A stretch of DNA of 31,297 nt, from positions 1-31,297 of the forward strand of contig NZCU01000024.1 in NCBI GenBank assembly GCA_002688395.1. The letters run 5' to 3'. Made by a program: the position numbers and the translations under genes. Below are positions 23,997 through 31,297 of this stretch, piece after piece; position 1 is the stretch's first letter, and each line of letters opens with the position of its first letter. The stretch comes from Nanobdellota archaeon. Lineage in GTDB: Archaea > Nanobdellota > Nanobdellia > SCGC-AAA011-G17 > ARS1403. The notes under the pieces are model-generated. The model had not been told where the DNA came from. It did not search any database and saw only the letters and a list, made by a program, of their open reading frames with translations.

Positions 23997-24431
23997 ATGA
24001 ATAAAACACAGGAAAGAGCATTAAATTGGCTTATCTCAGAGGGCCATAAAAAGCAAAATATCATTTTCAAACAGAGCTCTCCATGTTTTTTTGTCAAAGA
24101 AAAAAAATTCGATGTTAAAAGATTATATGGCAATCAAATAATATTCTACAACAACCAATACTCACAATTAAAAAAAAATCCATCAACAATAATTCTCGTT
24201 TTCCGTGATAACGAATCTTCTCCTTATCTAAAAATAAATTTCCAAGAGATAAAAGATTTACCCTCAACATACAAAGATATTGAACTAAATTGGGTAGATA
24301 TCAACACCAAAGTCAAAACTCTACGAGTTTCCGAAAAAACAAAAGAACGTTTACAAGAATACGGGAAAATGGGGGAAGATTTCGATCAATTACTAAATAG
24401 ATTATTAGACAAAATTAAAAAAAATGAATAA
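23997..24431 (+). CDS. Putative regulator: degenerate PD-(D/E)XK-like N-terminus with ribbon-helix-helix-like C-terminus
   Basis: The N-terminal half (ALNWLISEGHKKQNIIF, then SSPCF at 27-31, FDVKRLYG at 38-45 and a following Q) resembles the PD-(D/E)XK nuclease core, with D39-x-K41 present but cysteine at the place of the first catalytic aspartate, so it is probably inactive. The C-terminal part (about 104-142, LRVSEKTKERLQEYGKMGEDFDQLLNRLLDK) matches the small VapB-like ribbon-helix-helix or AbrB-type DNA-binding proteins of archaea. Palindromes around its promoter make autoregulation plausible. Its stop overlaps the ATG of the giant repeat protein by 8 nt, so the two are co-expressed. Both domain assignments come from pattern recognition and need profile searches. 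Confidence 0.6.
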   Translation: MNKTQERALNWLISEGHKKQNIIFKQSSPCFFVKEKKFDVKRLYGNQIIFYNNQYSQLKKNPSTIILVFRDNESSPYLKINFQEIKDLPSTYKDIELNWVDINTKVKTLRVSEKTKERLQEYGKMGEDFDQLLNRLLDKIKKNE

Positions 24432-27400
24432 AAAATTAAATAGACTAGGAATTGTATTTTTAATATTCACATTACTAGCTATAACTATAAATGCTCAAGA
24501 AGATACTTATGTTTCAACTTCTGATGTTCAATCTCAATTCTCAGATCCATCTATAAAACTATCATTTAGGTCTTGGGGAGAAGGAAGAGAAACATCAATA
24601 ACTTTAGATAATTACTTCATAGGAGAAAGAACACAAGATGATAGATATTTACAAGTTTCCCCTCCTGAAATAGAAATCACAATAGATCAAGAAACAAGTA
24701 TTGCAACATTAAAAGCAAGAGGAAAATGGTTAGGCACACAAGACGTAATATTCACTCGTTCTAGTTTATATAATTTAGAAAGATCAATTTCAGAATTAGG
24801 AGAATTTGAATCTGTCTTAGTTAAAAAAAGAATACCTCCTAAAATAAAGAATCAATTTGAAGACTTAAGAGACAAACCAGCATATGATTACTTAGAAAGG
24901 ATCTTAGATAATCTTGAAAAGAAAAAATCCACAGAAGTTCCAGATGTAGATGCAAGTTTTGAAAGAAACAGACTAAGTGTTAATGTAGGAAATGATATTG
25001 ATTTAAGCGTTGGTGTAGAAACAGACATTGATGGAACAAAAACAAGAAAACCTAAACTAGATGTAAATGTTAGACCAGAAGATAAAATACAAGAAGAAGA
25101 GGAAGAACTTCTAGGAGGCGGATTACCAATAGTAGTAATATTCCCACTAGTATTGATTGGTGGAACATTATTATTAGCTTTAATAATTTACTTTGCTAGA
25201 AATAAATCAAAATTCAAAAAAATAGTTCCTAAACTAAGAACAACAAAACCAGAAATAATTCAGAAACATCTAGCACAAATTAAAGAATATAAAAAAGAAA
25301 TAAAAGGGATACAATCTCAATTAAGTTCAATACCATATGAAGATTCTGCAGAAAAAACATTTAAGATAATTAAAAATTTCTTCAACACATTAACAAATGC
25401 TAATTATGAATTCACATACTCAGAAGTAAAGAAAGAAATATTAGATGAAGAATTAAGTAGAAGTACAGAAAATTTCCTAATTAAATTCTCTAAAGAACTA
25501 GAAACTTTCAGATACAGTAACAAAGCAGCAACATCTCAAGGATTAACCACAATAATTAATAAAATTAACAAAGCAATAGATCTATCTGGAAAAGATTTAG
25601 CAGGAATCCATGGTCAAGAAAAATTAAAATTAGAGAAAAAGAAACCAATTTTAAGTTTAATAGTTAATATAAAAAATTATTTCCTAAATAAAAAAGATGT
25701 TTTCATATCTAAAAAACCAAAAGCTCAAGAAATTATTAAACCAACTCATAAAGAAGGCACTTTCTTCCTTAAAACAAGCAATTTCTTCAAAAATTTACTT
25801 AAAATAAAACTCCATAGAAAACATAAAGTAAAAAAACCAATTGAAAAACATATAGAATTAAAGAAAGTAGAAAGGAGCATTATATTCAAGAAATTCTTCC
25901 ATGATAAATTCGGCTTATTCAAAACACAAAGAGAATTAGACAAAGAAAGACAAGCAAGAATCCAAGCAAAAATAAACAAAGAAAGGGCAAGAGTAAAACT
26001 AATAGAAGAAAAAGCAAAAGAAAAAATAAGGAAGAAACTTGAAAGAAGAAGAGCAATAAAGAAATTCTTCCATGATAAATTTGGATTATACAAAACAGAT
26101 AGAGATAGAAAACAGGAGGCTGAAGAAAAAAGGTTATTAAGATTAGAAAGAGAAAAAGTAGCTAGACGTATAAAACTAGAAAAACTAAAAATAAAAAGAC
26201 AAAAAAGAAACTCAGTAAAGAAATTCTTCAGAGATTACTTTGGGTTATTCAAAACAAAAGAAGAAATAGAAAAAGAAATTAGAAGACATTTATTAGAAAA
26301 GCATAAGAAAAAATTAGCAAGAAAGAAAGCAATAATTAAGTTCTTCCATGATAAGTTCGGATTATTAAAAACACAAAGAGAATTAGACAAAGAAAAAGAA
26401 GAGAGAATCCAAAAGAAAATAAGAAAAGAAAAATTAAAGTTTAAGATAGCAGAAGAAAAGAAAAAAGCTAGATTAATGAGAAGACGAGTAGTAACTCAAT
26501 TTTTCCATGATACATTTGGATTATTCAAAACAACTGAAGAAAAAGAACAAATAGTAAGAGAAAAATTCAATAGAAAAAGAAAGAAAATTCTAGCAAGAAA
26601 GAAAGCATGGTATGGGTTCTTCCATGACACTTTAGGATTAAAAACACGATCAGAAAAAGAAAAAATAAGGTTAAAAGAAGGAAGATTAAAACTTAAAATA
26701 TTAAGAGAGAAAAGAAGATTAAGAGCAGAGAGAAAAAGAATCTTCAGAAAATTCTTCAAAGATACTTTAGGATTTTATAAAACACAAGAAGAAAAAGAAG
26801 CAATAGCCATAAACAAACTAAGAACTAAAAGAAGAAAAACAATAGCTAGAAGAAAAGCTTTCAGAAGTTTCTTACATGATAAATTAGGGTTATTAAAAAC
26901 TAAATACGAAATAAGATTAGAAAAAGAAAAGAAAGAAAATAGAAAAATAAGAATAAAGATAGAAAAAGAAAAATTAAGAGTAACTAGAAGAAAAGCATTT
27001 AGAAAATTCCTCCATGACACTTTTGGTCTATATAAAACACAAGAAGAACTAAGATCAATAAGAGAAAATGAAAGACAAAAGAGAATAAGAGAAGAGAAGA
27101 AAAAGATAAGAAAAGCTAAAGCTAGCTTAAGAAACAGAGAACTAAGAGAAAGAGCAATAAAGAAATTCTTCCATGATAAATTCAATTTATTCCAATCAAA
27201 AGCAGAGATAACAAAAAATAAACTAGAAGAAAGATTAAAACATGAAAGAGAAGAAAGATTAAAAATAAGAAAAGAAAAAATAAGAGCAGAGAGAAAAGCT
27301 GACATAAAAAAATTCTTACACGACACTCTAGGATTCTATAAAACAAAAGCAGATAGAGAAGAAGATAGAGAATTAAGAATTAAAAGAAAAAAAGACTTTA

Positions 27401-29259
27401 AAAGATTTTTACATAATAAACTAGGATTCTATAAAACAAAACCAGAGAGAGATAGAGATAAAATATTAAGTACTAAAAGGAAAAGAGATCTCAAAAAATT
27501 CTTACACCATTATTTGGGATTTTATAAAACAAAAGCAGAAAGTGATGAAGATTATGAAAGAAGAAAAAAAGCTTTCAGAAGATTTTTACATGATAGATTA
27601 GGATTACTTAAAACAACAGCAGAAATAAAGAGAATAAAATTAAAAGAAAGATTAAAATTAGAGAAAGAAGAAAGATTAAAATTAAAAAAGGAAAAATTAA
27701 AAGCTGAAAGAAAAGCAGATTTCAGAAAATTCTTACACGACACTCTAGGATTTTATAAAACTTTAAGAGAAATAAAGAAAGAAAACAAGAAAAAGAAAAT
27801 AAAAAGACTAGAATTAAAAAATAAAATAATAAATAAAACAGGATTTTTAAAAAGTTTATTCAAAAGAAAAATAACTTCCAGCGACGAAATACATGTGTTA
27901 ATTAAATTAGAAGAAGATGCAATAAGAAATGGAGAAATAAAAAAAGCTAAAAGTTTACAAAAGAAAATAAATAAAGTTTACAAAAGAATTGAATTCCAAA
28001 AACACCACCCTCAATTAGCAAAAGATTACAGCATAGTAAAAACAAAAGTTGCCTCTTTAAGAAATACTTTATTTTCACAAGAAGAAAAAATATCATTTAC
28101 TACAAGAATAAAAAATCTATTTTCTCCAAAAATAGAAAAACAACAAATAGATGAAATAAATTATTTAATAAAAAGATGTGAAAAAGCATTAGCAAATAGC
28201 AGAAAAAGAGACGCTCAAGATTTATTCACAAGAATAGTACATATATATGAAGGATTAAACAAAGATTCAAAGAAAGCAATAGAAAAGAACATAATGTTCT
28301 TAAGATCAGAAATAGCAAACATAATTGTAAAAAATTCATTAAAGAAAGCACAAATAGCATTATCTGCTGGAAAAATAAGTGATGCAAGAAATTTATACAA
28401 ACAAGTAAATAATAATTTCTACTACCTTCCGTTAAGACATAGAGAAAGGTTGATAGAGCATAAAGCTTCCTTAGCACAAAAATTAGAAAAGAACAAGAAA
28501 AAATTCTCAATAAAAATACCAAGAATTCCTATACCTGAATTACACGTTTTAACCCTTCTAAATTTACAAAGAGAAAAAATAGTGAACGCATTCAAAAGTA
28601 TAAAATTCAAATCCTCAATAAAAATAAGAAAACCAAAGTACAAAGAATCATTCACCGATTATTTACTAGCAAAAAAACCAAAATTTATTTCAATAACAAC
28701 AGACACAATTCCAAAACGTCAAATAGAAAAAAATAGTAAAAGAAAAGTAAGTGAAATTTTAAAACACATAGCATCAATACATATTCATCTAAGAAAGAAA
28801 GATCATCTAAAAGCCAAAGAAAAATACAGAGACTCAGTAGAATTATTTAGAGACAGTTTACACGAGCTACCAAAAGAAGCCCACCATATAGTTTATAAAA
28901 AATTAAAACCTTTAAAGGAAGAGATTCTTCATCTTAGTCTCAAAAACTTATTGTCCGAAGTACAAGGAGCAGTAAAAAGGGGAGAGCAAGAAACAGCAAG
29001 AGAAATACAAGGGAAAATAAGAGCTATTTATTCTCATTTAACAAAAACTTCTACTCTCCCTTTCACACCTCCAGTAAATAATTTTATAGAATTAGGAGAG
29101 TTAATAACTCTAGCAAAAAAAGAAATATCTAAAAGAGATTATGATGCAGCTAGAAAAACTTATTATAAAATAAATGGAATTTACAATAATTTAAATCAAT
29201 CACAAAAAAAAGAAGTTTATAGTAAAATGTTAAATATCTATAGAGAAATTATTAAATAG
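24424..29259 (+). CDS. Giant membrane-anchored protein with 15 cytoplasmic K-F-[FL]-H-D-x-x-G-x-x-K-T repeats
   Basis: 1611 residues. A signal peptide (about 1-24) is followed by an outer region of about 205 residues with beta-like and short helical stretches, then an acidic patch (EEEEEL) and one membrane helix (about 233-257). The rest, about 1350 residues, should be cytoplasmic and is extremely Lys/Arg/Glu-rich. From 488 to 1113 it contains fifteen copies of a 14-residue motif, consensus [FI]-[KR]-K-F-[FL]-H-D-x-[FL]-G-[LF]-x-K-T, separated by charged helical spacers. From about 1150 to the end there are about six helical-hairpin units (LI..AE.AI..G....A..LY..I..IY..L). I recognise no named family. 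A membrane-tethered cytoskeletal, nucleic-acid or ribosome scaffold is possible, as inference. The long minus-strand frames here are shadows. Confidence 0.85.
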   Translation: MNKKLNRLGIVFLIFTLLAITINAQEDTYVSTSDVQSQFSDPSIKLSFRSWGEGRETSITLDNYFIGERTQDDRYLQVSPPEIEITIDQETSIATLKARGKWLGTQDVIFTRSSLYNLERSISELGEFESVLVKKRIPPKIKNQFEDLRDKPAYDYLERILDNLEKKKSTEVPDVDASFERNRLSVNVGNDIDLSVGVETDIDGTKTRKPKLDVNVRPEDKIQEEEEELLGGGLPIVVIFPLVLIGGTLLLALIIYFARNKSKFKKIVPKLRTTKPEIIQKHLAQIKEYKKEIKGIQSQLSSIPYEDSAEKTFKIIKNFFNTLTNANYEFTYSEVKKEILDEELSRSTENFLIKFSKELETFRYSNKAATSQGLTTIINKINKAIDLSGKDLAGIHGQEKLKLEKKKPILSLIVNIKNYFLNKKDVFISKKPKAQEIIKPTHKEGTFFLKTSNFFKNLLKIKLHRKHKVKKPIEKHIELKKVERSIIFKKFFHDKFGLFKTQRELDKERQARIQAKINKERARVKLIEEKAKEKIRKKLERRRAIKKFFHDKFGLYKTDRDRKQEAEEKRLLRLEREKVARRIKLEKLKIKRQKRNSVKKFFRDYFGLFKTKEEIEKEIRRHLLEKHKKKLARKKAIIKFFHDKFGLLKTQRELDKEKEERIQKKIRKEKLKFKIAEEKKKARLMRRRVVTQFFHDTFGLFKTTEEKEQIVREKFNRKRKKILARKKAWYGFFHDTLGLKTRSEKEKIRLKEGRLKLKILREKRRLRAERKRIFRKFFKDTLGFYKTQEEKEAIAINKLRTKRRKTIARRKAFRSFLHDKLGLLKTKYEIRLEKEKKENRKIRIKIEKEKLRVTRRKAFRKFLHDTFGLYKTQEELRSIRENERQKRIREEKKKIRKAKASLRNRELRERAIKKFFHDKFNLFQSKAEITKNKLEERLKHEREERLKIRKEKIRAERKADIKKFLHDTLGFYKTKADREEDRELRIKRKKDFKRFLHNKLGFYKTKPERDRDKILSTKRKRDLKKFLHHYLGFYKTKAESDEDYERRKKAFRRFLHDRLGLLKTTAEIKRIKLKERLKLEKEERLKLKKEKLKAERKADFRKFLHDTLGFYKTLREIKKENKKKKIKRLELKNKIINKTGFLKSLFKRKITSSDEIHVLIKLEEDAIRNGEIKKAKSLQKKINKVYKRIEFQKHHPQLAKDYSIVKTKVASLRNTLFSQEEKISFTTRIKNLFSPKIEKQQIDEINYLIKRCEKALANSRKRDAQDLFTRIVHIYEGLNKDSKKAIEKNIMFLRSEIANIIVKNSLKKAQIALSAGKISDARNLYKQVNNNFYYLPLRHRERLIEHKASLAQKLEKNKKKFSIKIPRIPIPELHVLTLLNLQREKIVNAFKSIKFKSSIKIRKPKYKESFTDYLLAKKPKFISITTDTIPKRQIEKNSKRKVSEILKHIASIHIHLRKKDHLKAKEKYRDSVELFRDSLHELPKEAHHIVYKKLKPLKEEILHLSLKNLLSEVQGAVKRGEQETAREIQGKIRAIYSHLTKTSTLPFTPPVNNFIELGELITLAKKEISKRDYDAARKTYYKINGIYNNLNQSQKKEVYSKMLNIYREIIK
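25885..27762 (+). repeat. Fifteen-copy protein repeat (F-H-D-x-x-G-x-x-K-T motif)
   Basis: Copies begin near residues 488, 545, 598, 637, 690, 729, 774, 813, 859, 912, 961, 992, 1023, 1051 and 1100. Core examples are KKFFHDKFGLFKT, RKFLHDTLGFYKT and KKFFRDYFGLFKT; copy 6 lacks one residue (FFHDTLGLKT) and copy 10 ends FNLFQS. Spacings are 28-57 residues. The coding DNA is partly conserved (for example AAGAAATTCTTCCATGATAA at copies 1, 2 and 10). Confidence 0.9.
27882..29256 (+). repeat. C-terminal helical-hairpin repeats of the giant protein
   Basis: About six diverged units with pattern L-I-x3-E-x-A-[IL]-x2-G-x4-A-x2-[LI]-Y-x2-I-x3-Y-x2-L, for example EDAIRNGEIKKAKSLQKKI, AQIALSAGKISDARNLYKQV and KKEISKRDYDAARKTYYKI. 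They are TPR-like in pattern but not classical TPR. Confidence 0.6.
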
Positions 29260-29262
29260 AAA

Positions 29263-29272
29263 GCTTAAAAAG
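29263..29272 (+). promoter_or_regulatory. Weak TATA box for rtcB
   Basis: GCTTAAAAAG preceded by GAAA, centred about 27 nt before the ATG at 29295, in the 35-nt gap after the giant gene. Confidence 0.4.
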
Positions 29273-29294
29273 ATTAATTATTCTCAGAAAGAAC

Positions 29295-30758
29295 ATGGAA
29301 AAACCTAAACCCAAAAATATTAAAAAAATAAATGAAACAACTTGGGAAATCCCTACAACATTCAAAGAAGGTATGAGAGTCCCAGCAAGAATCATAGCAA
29401 CAAAACCAATTCTAGACGATATGGATTCTGAAGTATTTGATCAATTAACTAATGTAGCAACACTCCCAGGAATACAAAAATATGCTATTTGTCATGCGGA
29501 TGGACATCGCGGATACGGTTTTGCAATTGGAGGCGTAGCAGCCATGGATTTCAATGAAGGAGTTATTTCTCCAGGTGGAATTGGTTTTGATATTAATTGT
29601 GGAATGCGCTTAATTAAAACAAATTTAACAATAAAAGAAGTTCAACCAAAAATAAAAGAATTAACAGATACTTTATTCAAAAATGTGCCTGCTGGTGTTG
29701 GATGTAAAGGATTCGTAAAACTAAATAATTCCCAATTCGATGATATAATGTCTTCAGGAGTAAAATGGTGTATAGAAAATGGTTATGGGTGGCAACAAGA
29801 TCTAAAAAGAATAGAAGATAATGGAACATTAAAAGATGCAAACCCAGAAAAAGTATCACAAAAAGCCAAATCAAGAGGGATCAACCAATTAGGTACTTTA
29901 GGTTCTGGAAATCATTATTTAGAAGTTCAAGTAGCTCATGCCGAAAATATTCTTGATAAAGAAACAGCAAAAAAATTAGGGATAGTAGATAAAAATCAAA
30001 TCTTAATCATGGTTCATTGTGGTTCTAGAGGTTTTGGTCATCAATTAGCAACAGATTATATGAAAATATTCGATAACACAATGCAAAAACATGGAATTAA
30101 AATTCCAGATAGAGAGTTAAGTTGTGCTCCATTACAATCTGATGAAGGTCAAAACTATTACTCCGCTATGAAATGCGCTGGTAATATGGCTTATAGTAAT
30201 AGACAAGTTATATTGCATCAAATAAGAGAATCCTTTAAAAAAACATTTAAACAAGACCCAGAAAAACTAGGAATGGAATTAATTTATGATTGTACTCATA
30301 ATATAGCAAGAGAACATAAAATAAAAGTAGATGGAAAACAAAAAAAAGTTTTAGTTCATCTAAAAGGAGCAACAACTTCCCTAGGTCCTGGACATGAAAG
30401 AATAATCAACACTTACAGAGATTTAGGAACACCAATTATTATAGGGGGATCGATGGAAACTGGATCTTATTTATTAAAAGGAACTAAAAAAGCAGAAGAA
30501 GAAACGTTCGGAACAACAGCCCATGGAGCAGGGAGGAGAATGTCAAGAACTAAAGCTAGGAAATTAGTCAGAGGAGATAAATTACAGAAAGATATGGAAC
30601 AAAAAGGAATTTATGTTAAGGGTGTATCCATGGCAGGTTTAGCAGAAGAAGCAGCATTAGCGTATAAAGATATCGATTCAGTAATTGATGCTGTGAATAA
30701 AGCAGGGATCTCAGACCCCATTATAAAACTATCTCCAATTTCAAATGTAAAAGGCTAA
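29295..30758 (+). CDS. rtcB: RNA-splicing ligase RtcB
   Basis: A complete 487-residue RtcB without an intein. Metal-binding and catalytic motifs are visible: HADGHRGYG, the GIGFDINCGMR segment with D99 and C102, GSGNHYLEVQ, MVHCGSRGFGHQ, and the HGAGRRMSR region with the histidine that becomes guanylylated. It joins 2',3'-cyclic phosphate and 5'-hydroxyl RNA ends, sealing tRNA exons after intron removal and possibly repairing RNA, with GTP and Mn. Its activator archease is encoded on the opposite strand immediately downstream; the two stop codons overlap by four bases. Length is typical of archaeal RtcB lacking an intein. Confidence 0.97.
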   Translation: MEKPKPKNIKKINETTWEIPTTFKEGMRVPARIIATKPILDDMDSEVFDQLTNVATLPGIQKYAICHADGHRGYGFAIGGVAAMDFNEGVISPGGIGFDINCGMRLIKTNLTIKEVQPKIKELTDTLFKNVPAGVGCKGFVKLNNSQFDDIMSSGVKWCIENGYGWQQDLKRIEDNGTLKDANPEKVSQKAKSRGINQLGTLGSGNHYLEVQVAHAENILDKETAKKLGIVDKNQILIMVHCGSRGFGHQLATDYMKIFDNTMQKHGIKIPDRELSCAPLQSDEGQNYYSAMKCAGNMAYSNRQVILHQIRESFKKTFKQDPEKLGMELIYDCTHNIAREHKIKVDGKQKKVLVHLKGATTSLGPGHERIINTYRDLGTPIIIGGSMETGSYLLKGTKKAEEETFGTTAHGAGRRMSRTKARKLVRGDKLQKDMEQKGIYVKGVSMAGLAEEAALAYKDIDSVIDAVNKAGISDPIIKLSPISNVKG

Positions 30759-31168
30759 ATATCTAAAATAACTATTGCCTTCCATCCATTTTTAGTTTTT
30801 TTCAAAGAAAAATGATGTAAAGTAACAGCTTTTACATCCACTTTCAATTCATGTTTATCAGGATTAATCTTCTCACCTTCAATAACAGCTTCTAATTGAT
30901 TATCTTTTATTTTAACACTAAATTTACTAAAAACTAAATACTTAGCATCTTTCAAATAAATTAACTCTTCTAAAAAATCAAATAATAATTTTTCATTATC
31001 ATCATTTTTTAACTTTATCTTTCTTTTAACAACTCTTTTTACTTTCTTTAAATCGCATTGAACTTCAAAAACAGCCAAAGCAGCGTTCTCAAATAACTTA
31101 TTTAAATTGTTCCCATAAGCTTCAAACATAACATCTGCTGTATGATCAATAAATTTATACTTTTTCAT
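30755..31168 (-). CDS. Archease (RtcB activator)
   Basis: A 137-residue protein with the archease signatures: FIDHTADVMFEAYG at the start (metal-binding Asp in DHTAD), a GEKINPDKHELKVDVKAVTLHHF segment, and a C-terminal AIVILDI with a terminal Asp. Archease speeds guanylylation of RtcB and allows multiple turnover. It is encoded tail to tail with rtcB, so the two are functionally linked but not co-transcribed. It starts 6 nt after the stop of the AbrB-like gene and is probably in its operon. Confidence 0.93.
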   Translation of the reverse strand: MKKYKFIDHTADVMFEAYGNNLNKLFENAALAVFEVQCDLKKVKRVVKRKIKLKNDDNEKLLFDFLEELIYLKDAKYLVFSKFSVKIKDNQLEAVIEGEKINPDKHELKVDVKAVTLHHFSLKKTKNGWKAIVILDI

Positions 31169-31174
31169 GGAAAA

Positions 31175-31297
31175 CTAATCAGAATCCTTTAAAGATTCAA
31201 TTATTAATTTATTTTCTTCAGGATGCATCCTTGTTAAAGTTCCTTTTTTAAGATTCAAAAATTGCGCTATCTTTTTAGGAATCCTTATTGCAAGAGA
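31175..31297 (-). CDS. AbrB/MazE-like DNA-binding protein (partial, N-terminus outside window)
   Basis: The last 40 residues of a protein are visible on the reverse strand, SLAIRIPKKIAQFLN followed by LKKGTLTRMHPEENKLIIES. The S-L-x-I-x-I-P-x-x-[IV] pattern and strand-turn-strand end match the swapped-hairpin AbrB/MazE/SpoVT fold of small transcription factors and antitoxins. The stop lies 6 nt before the archease ATG, suggesting one operon. With the first half missing I cannot tell a regulator from an antitoxin. Confidence 0.75.
   Translation of the reverse strand, partial: SLAIRIPKKIAQFLNLKKGTLTRMHPEENKLIIESLKDSD

Noticed and set aside
25746..27743. Several long reverse-strand reading frames opposite the giant repeat protein (up to 183 residues)
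   Set aside because: They are Leu/Phe/Ser-rich shadows of the Lys/Glu/Arg-rich repeats in the other strand, with no domain pattern or promoter.
25885..27762. Possible CRISPR array or DNA tandem repeat
   Set aside because: The repeats keep one reading frame across the whole gene, the DNA units are diverged and spacers are coding and of uneven length, so this is a protein repeat.
24424..29259. G-x-x-K-T ends of the repeats as nucleotide-binding loops
   Set aside because: Walker A needs G-x4-G-K-[ST]; the repeats have a single glycine and two residues before KT, and no Walker B partner.
29295..30758. Intein in RtcB, common in archaeal copies
   Set aside because: The protein is 487 residues and all RtcB motifs run without interruption.

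Overview
The window looks like a compact, AT-rich genome of a small-genome archaeon, most likely of the DPANN group (Woesearchaeota/Pacearchaeota-like; the exact lineage is inference). Archaeal markers are RNase P subunit p30, a DUF357 protein, archaeal-type UMP kinase, a Fap7/AK6-type kinase, RtcB with archease, a PGF-pre-PGF surface protease, and TATA boxes centred about 27 nt before the first ATG of nearly every transcription unit (leaderless mRNAs). Several genes look bacterial in type: a full-length Rel/SpoT (p)ppGpp enzyme and a threonyl-tRNA synthetase with the bacterial editing domain. There is no rRNA, tRNA, CRISPR array or insertion sequence, and no gene-free stretch longer than about 185 bp.

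Layout. 1-3276 (-): glycan operon of HddA-like GHMP kinase, a GT4 glycosyltransferase fused to an alpha-toroid domain, and a LmbE/PIG-L deacetylase (partial). 3316-7837 (-): RNase P p30, an eight-cysteine lipoprotein and a 1221-aa membrane-anchored subtilase, joined by ATGA overlaps. 7893-9634: cis-prenyltransferase (+) and a polyprenyl diphosphate synthase (-), tail to tail. 9666-11070 (-): DUF357, UMP kinase, AK6-like kinase. 11104-12987 (-): Rel/SpoT. 13030-15692 (+): a complete tRNA-thiolation cassette (E1-like enzyme, 36-aa basic microprotein, GG-ended ubiquitin-like carrier, TtuA/Ncs6 thiolase) plus a methyltransferase. 15689-18657 (-): two surface proteins and a 42-aa zinc protein. 18741-20946 (+): ThrRS and a PepSY-like protein. 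20943-23814 (-): MoxR/DUF58/VWA module. 23997-29259 (+): a small protein with a degenerate nuclease-like N-terminus and a ribbon-helix-helix-like C-terminus, then a 1611-aa membrane protein whose cytoplasmic part carries 15 copies of a K-F-[FL]-H-D-x-x-G-x-x-K-T motif. 29295-31297: RtcB (+), archease (-) and a partial AbrB-like protein (-).

The strongest candidates for something undescribed are the repeat-comb membrane protein with its palindrome-flanked putative regulator, the cationic FFSRLFKRKKK-type array in the cytoplasmic tail of the subtilase, and the microprotein inside the thiolation operon. The genome architecture is also striking: all four convergent gene pairs overlap by exactly 4 nt at shared stop codons, and one symmetric TATA element appears to drive two divergent genes.
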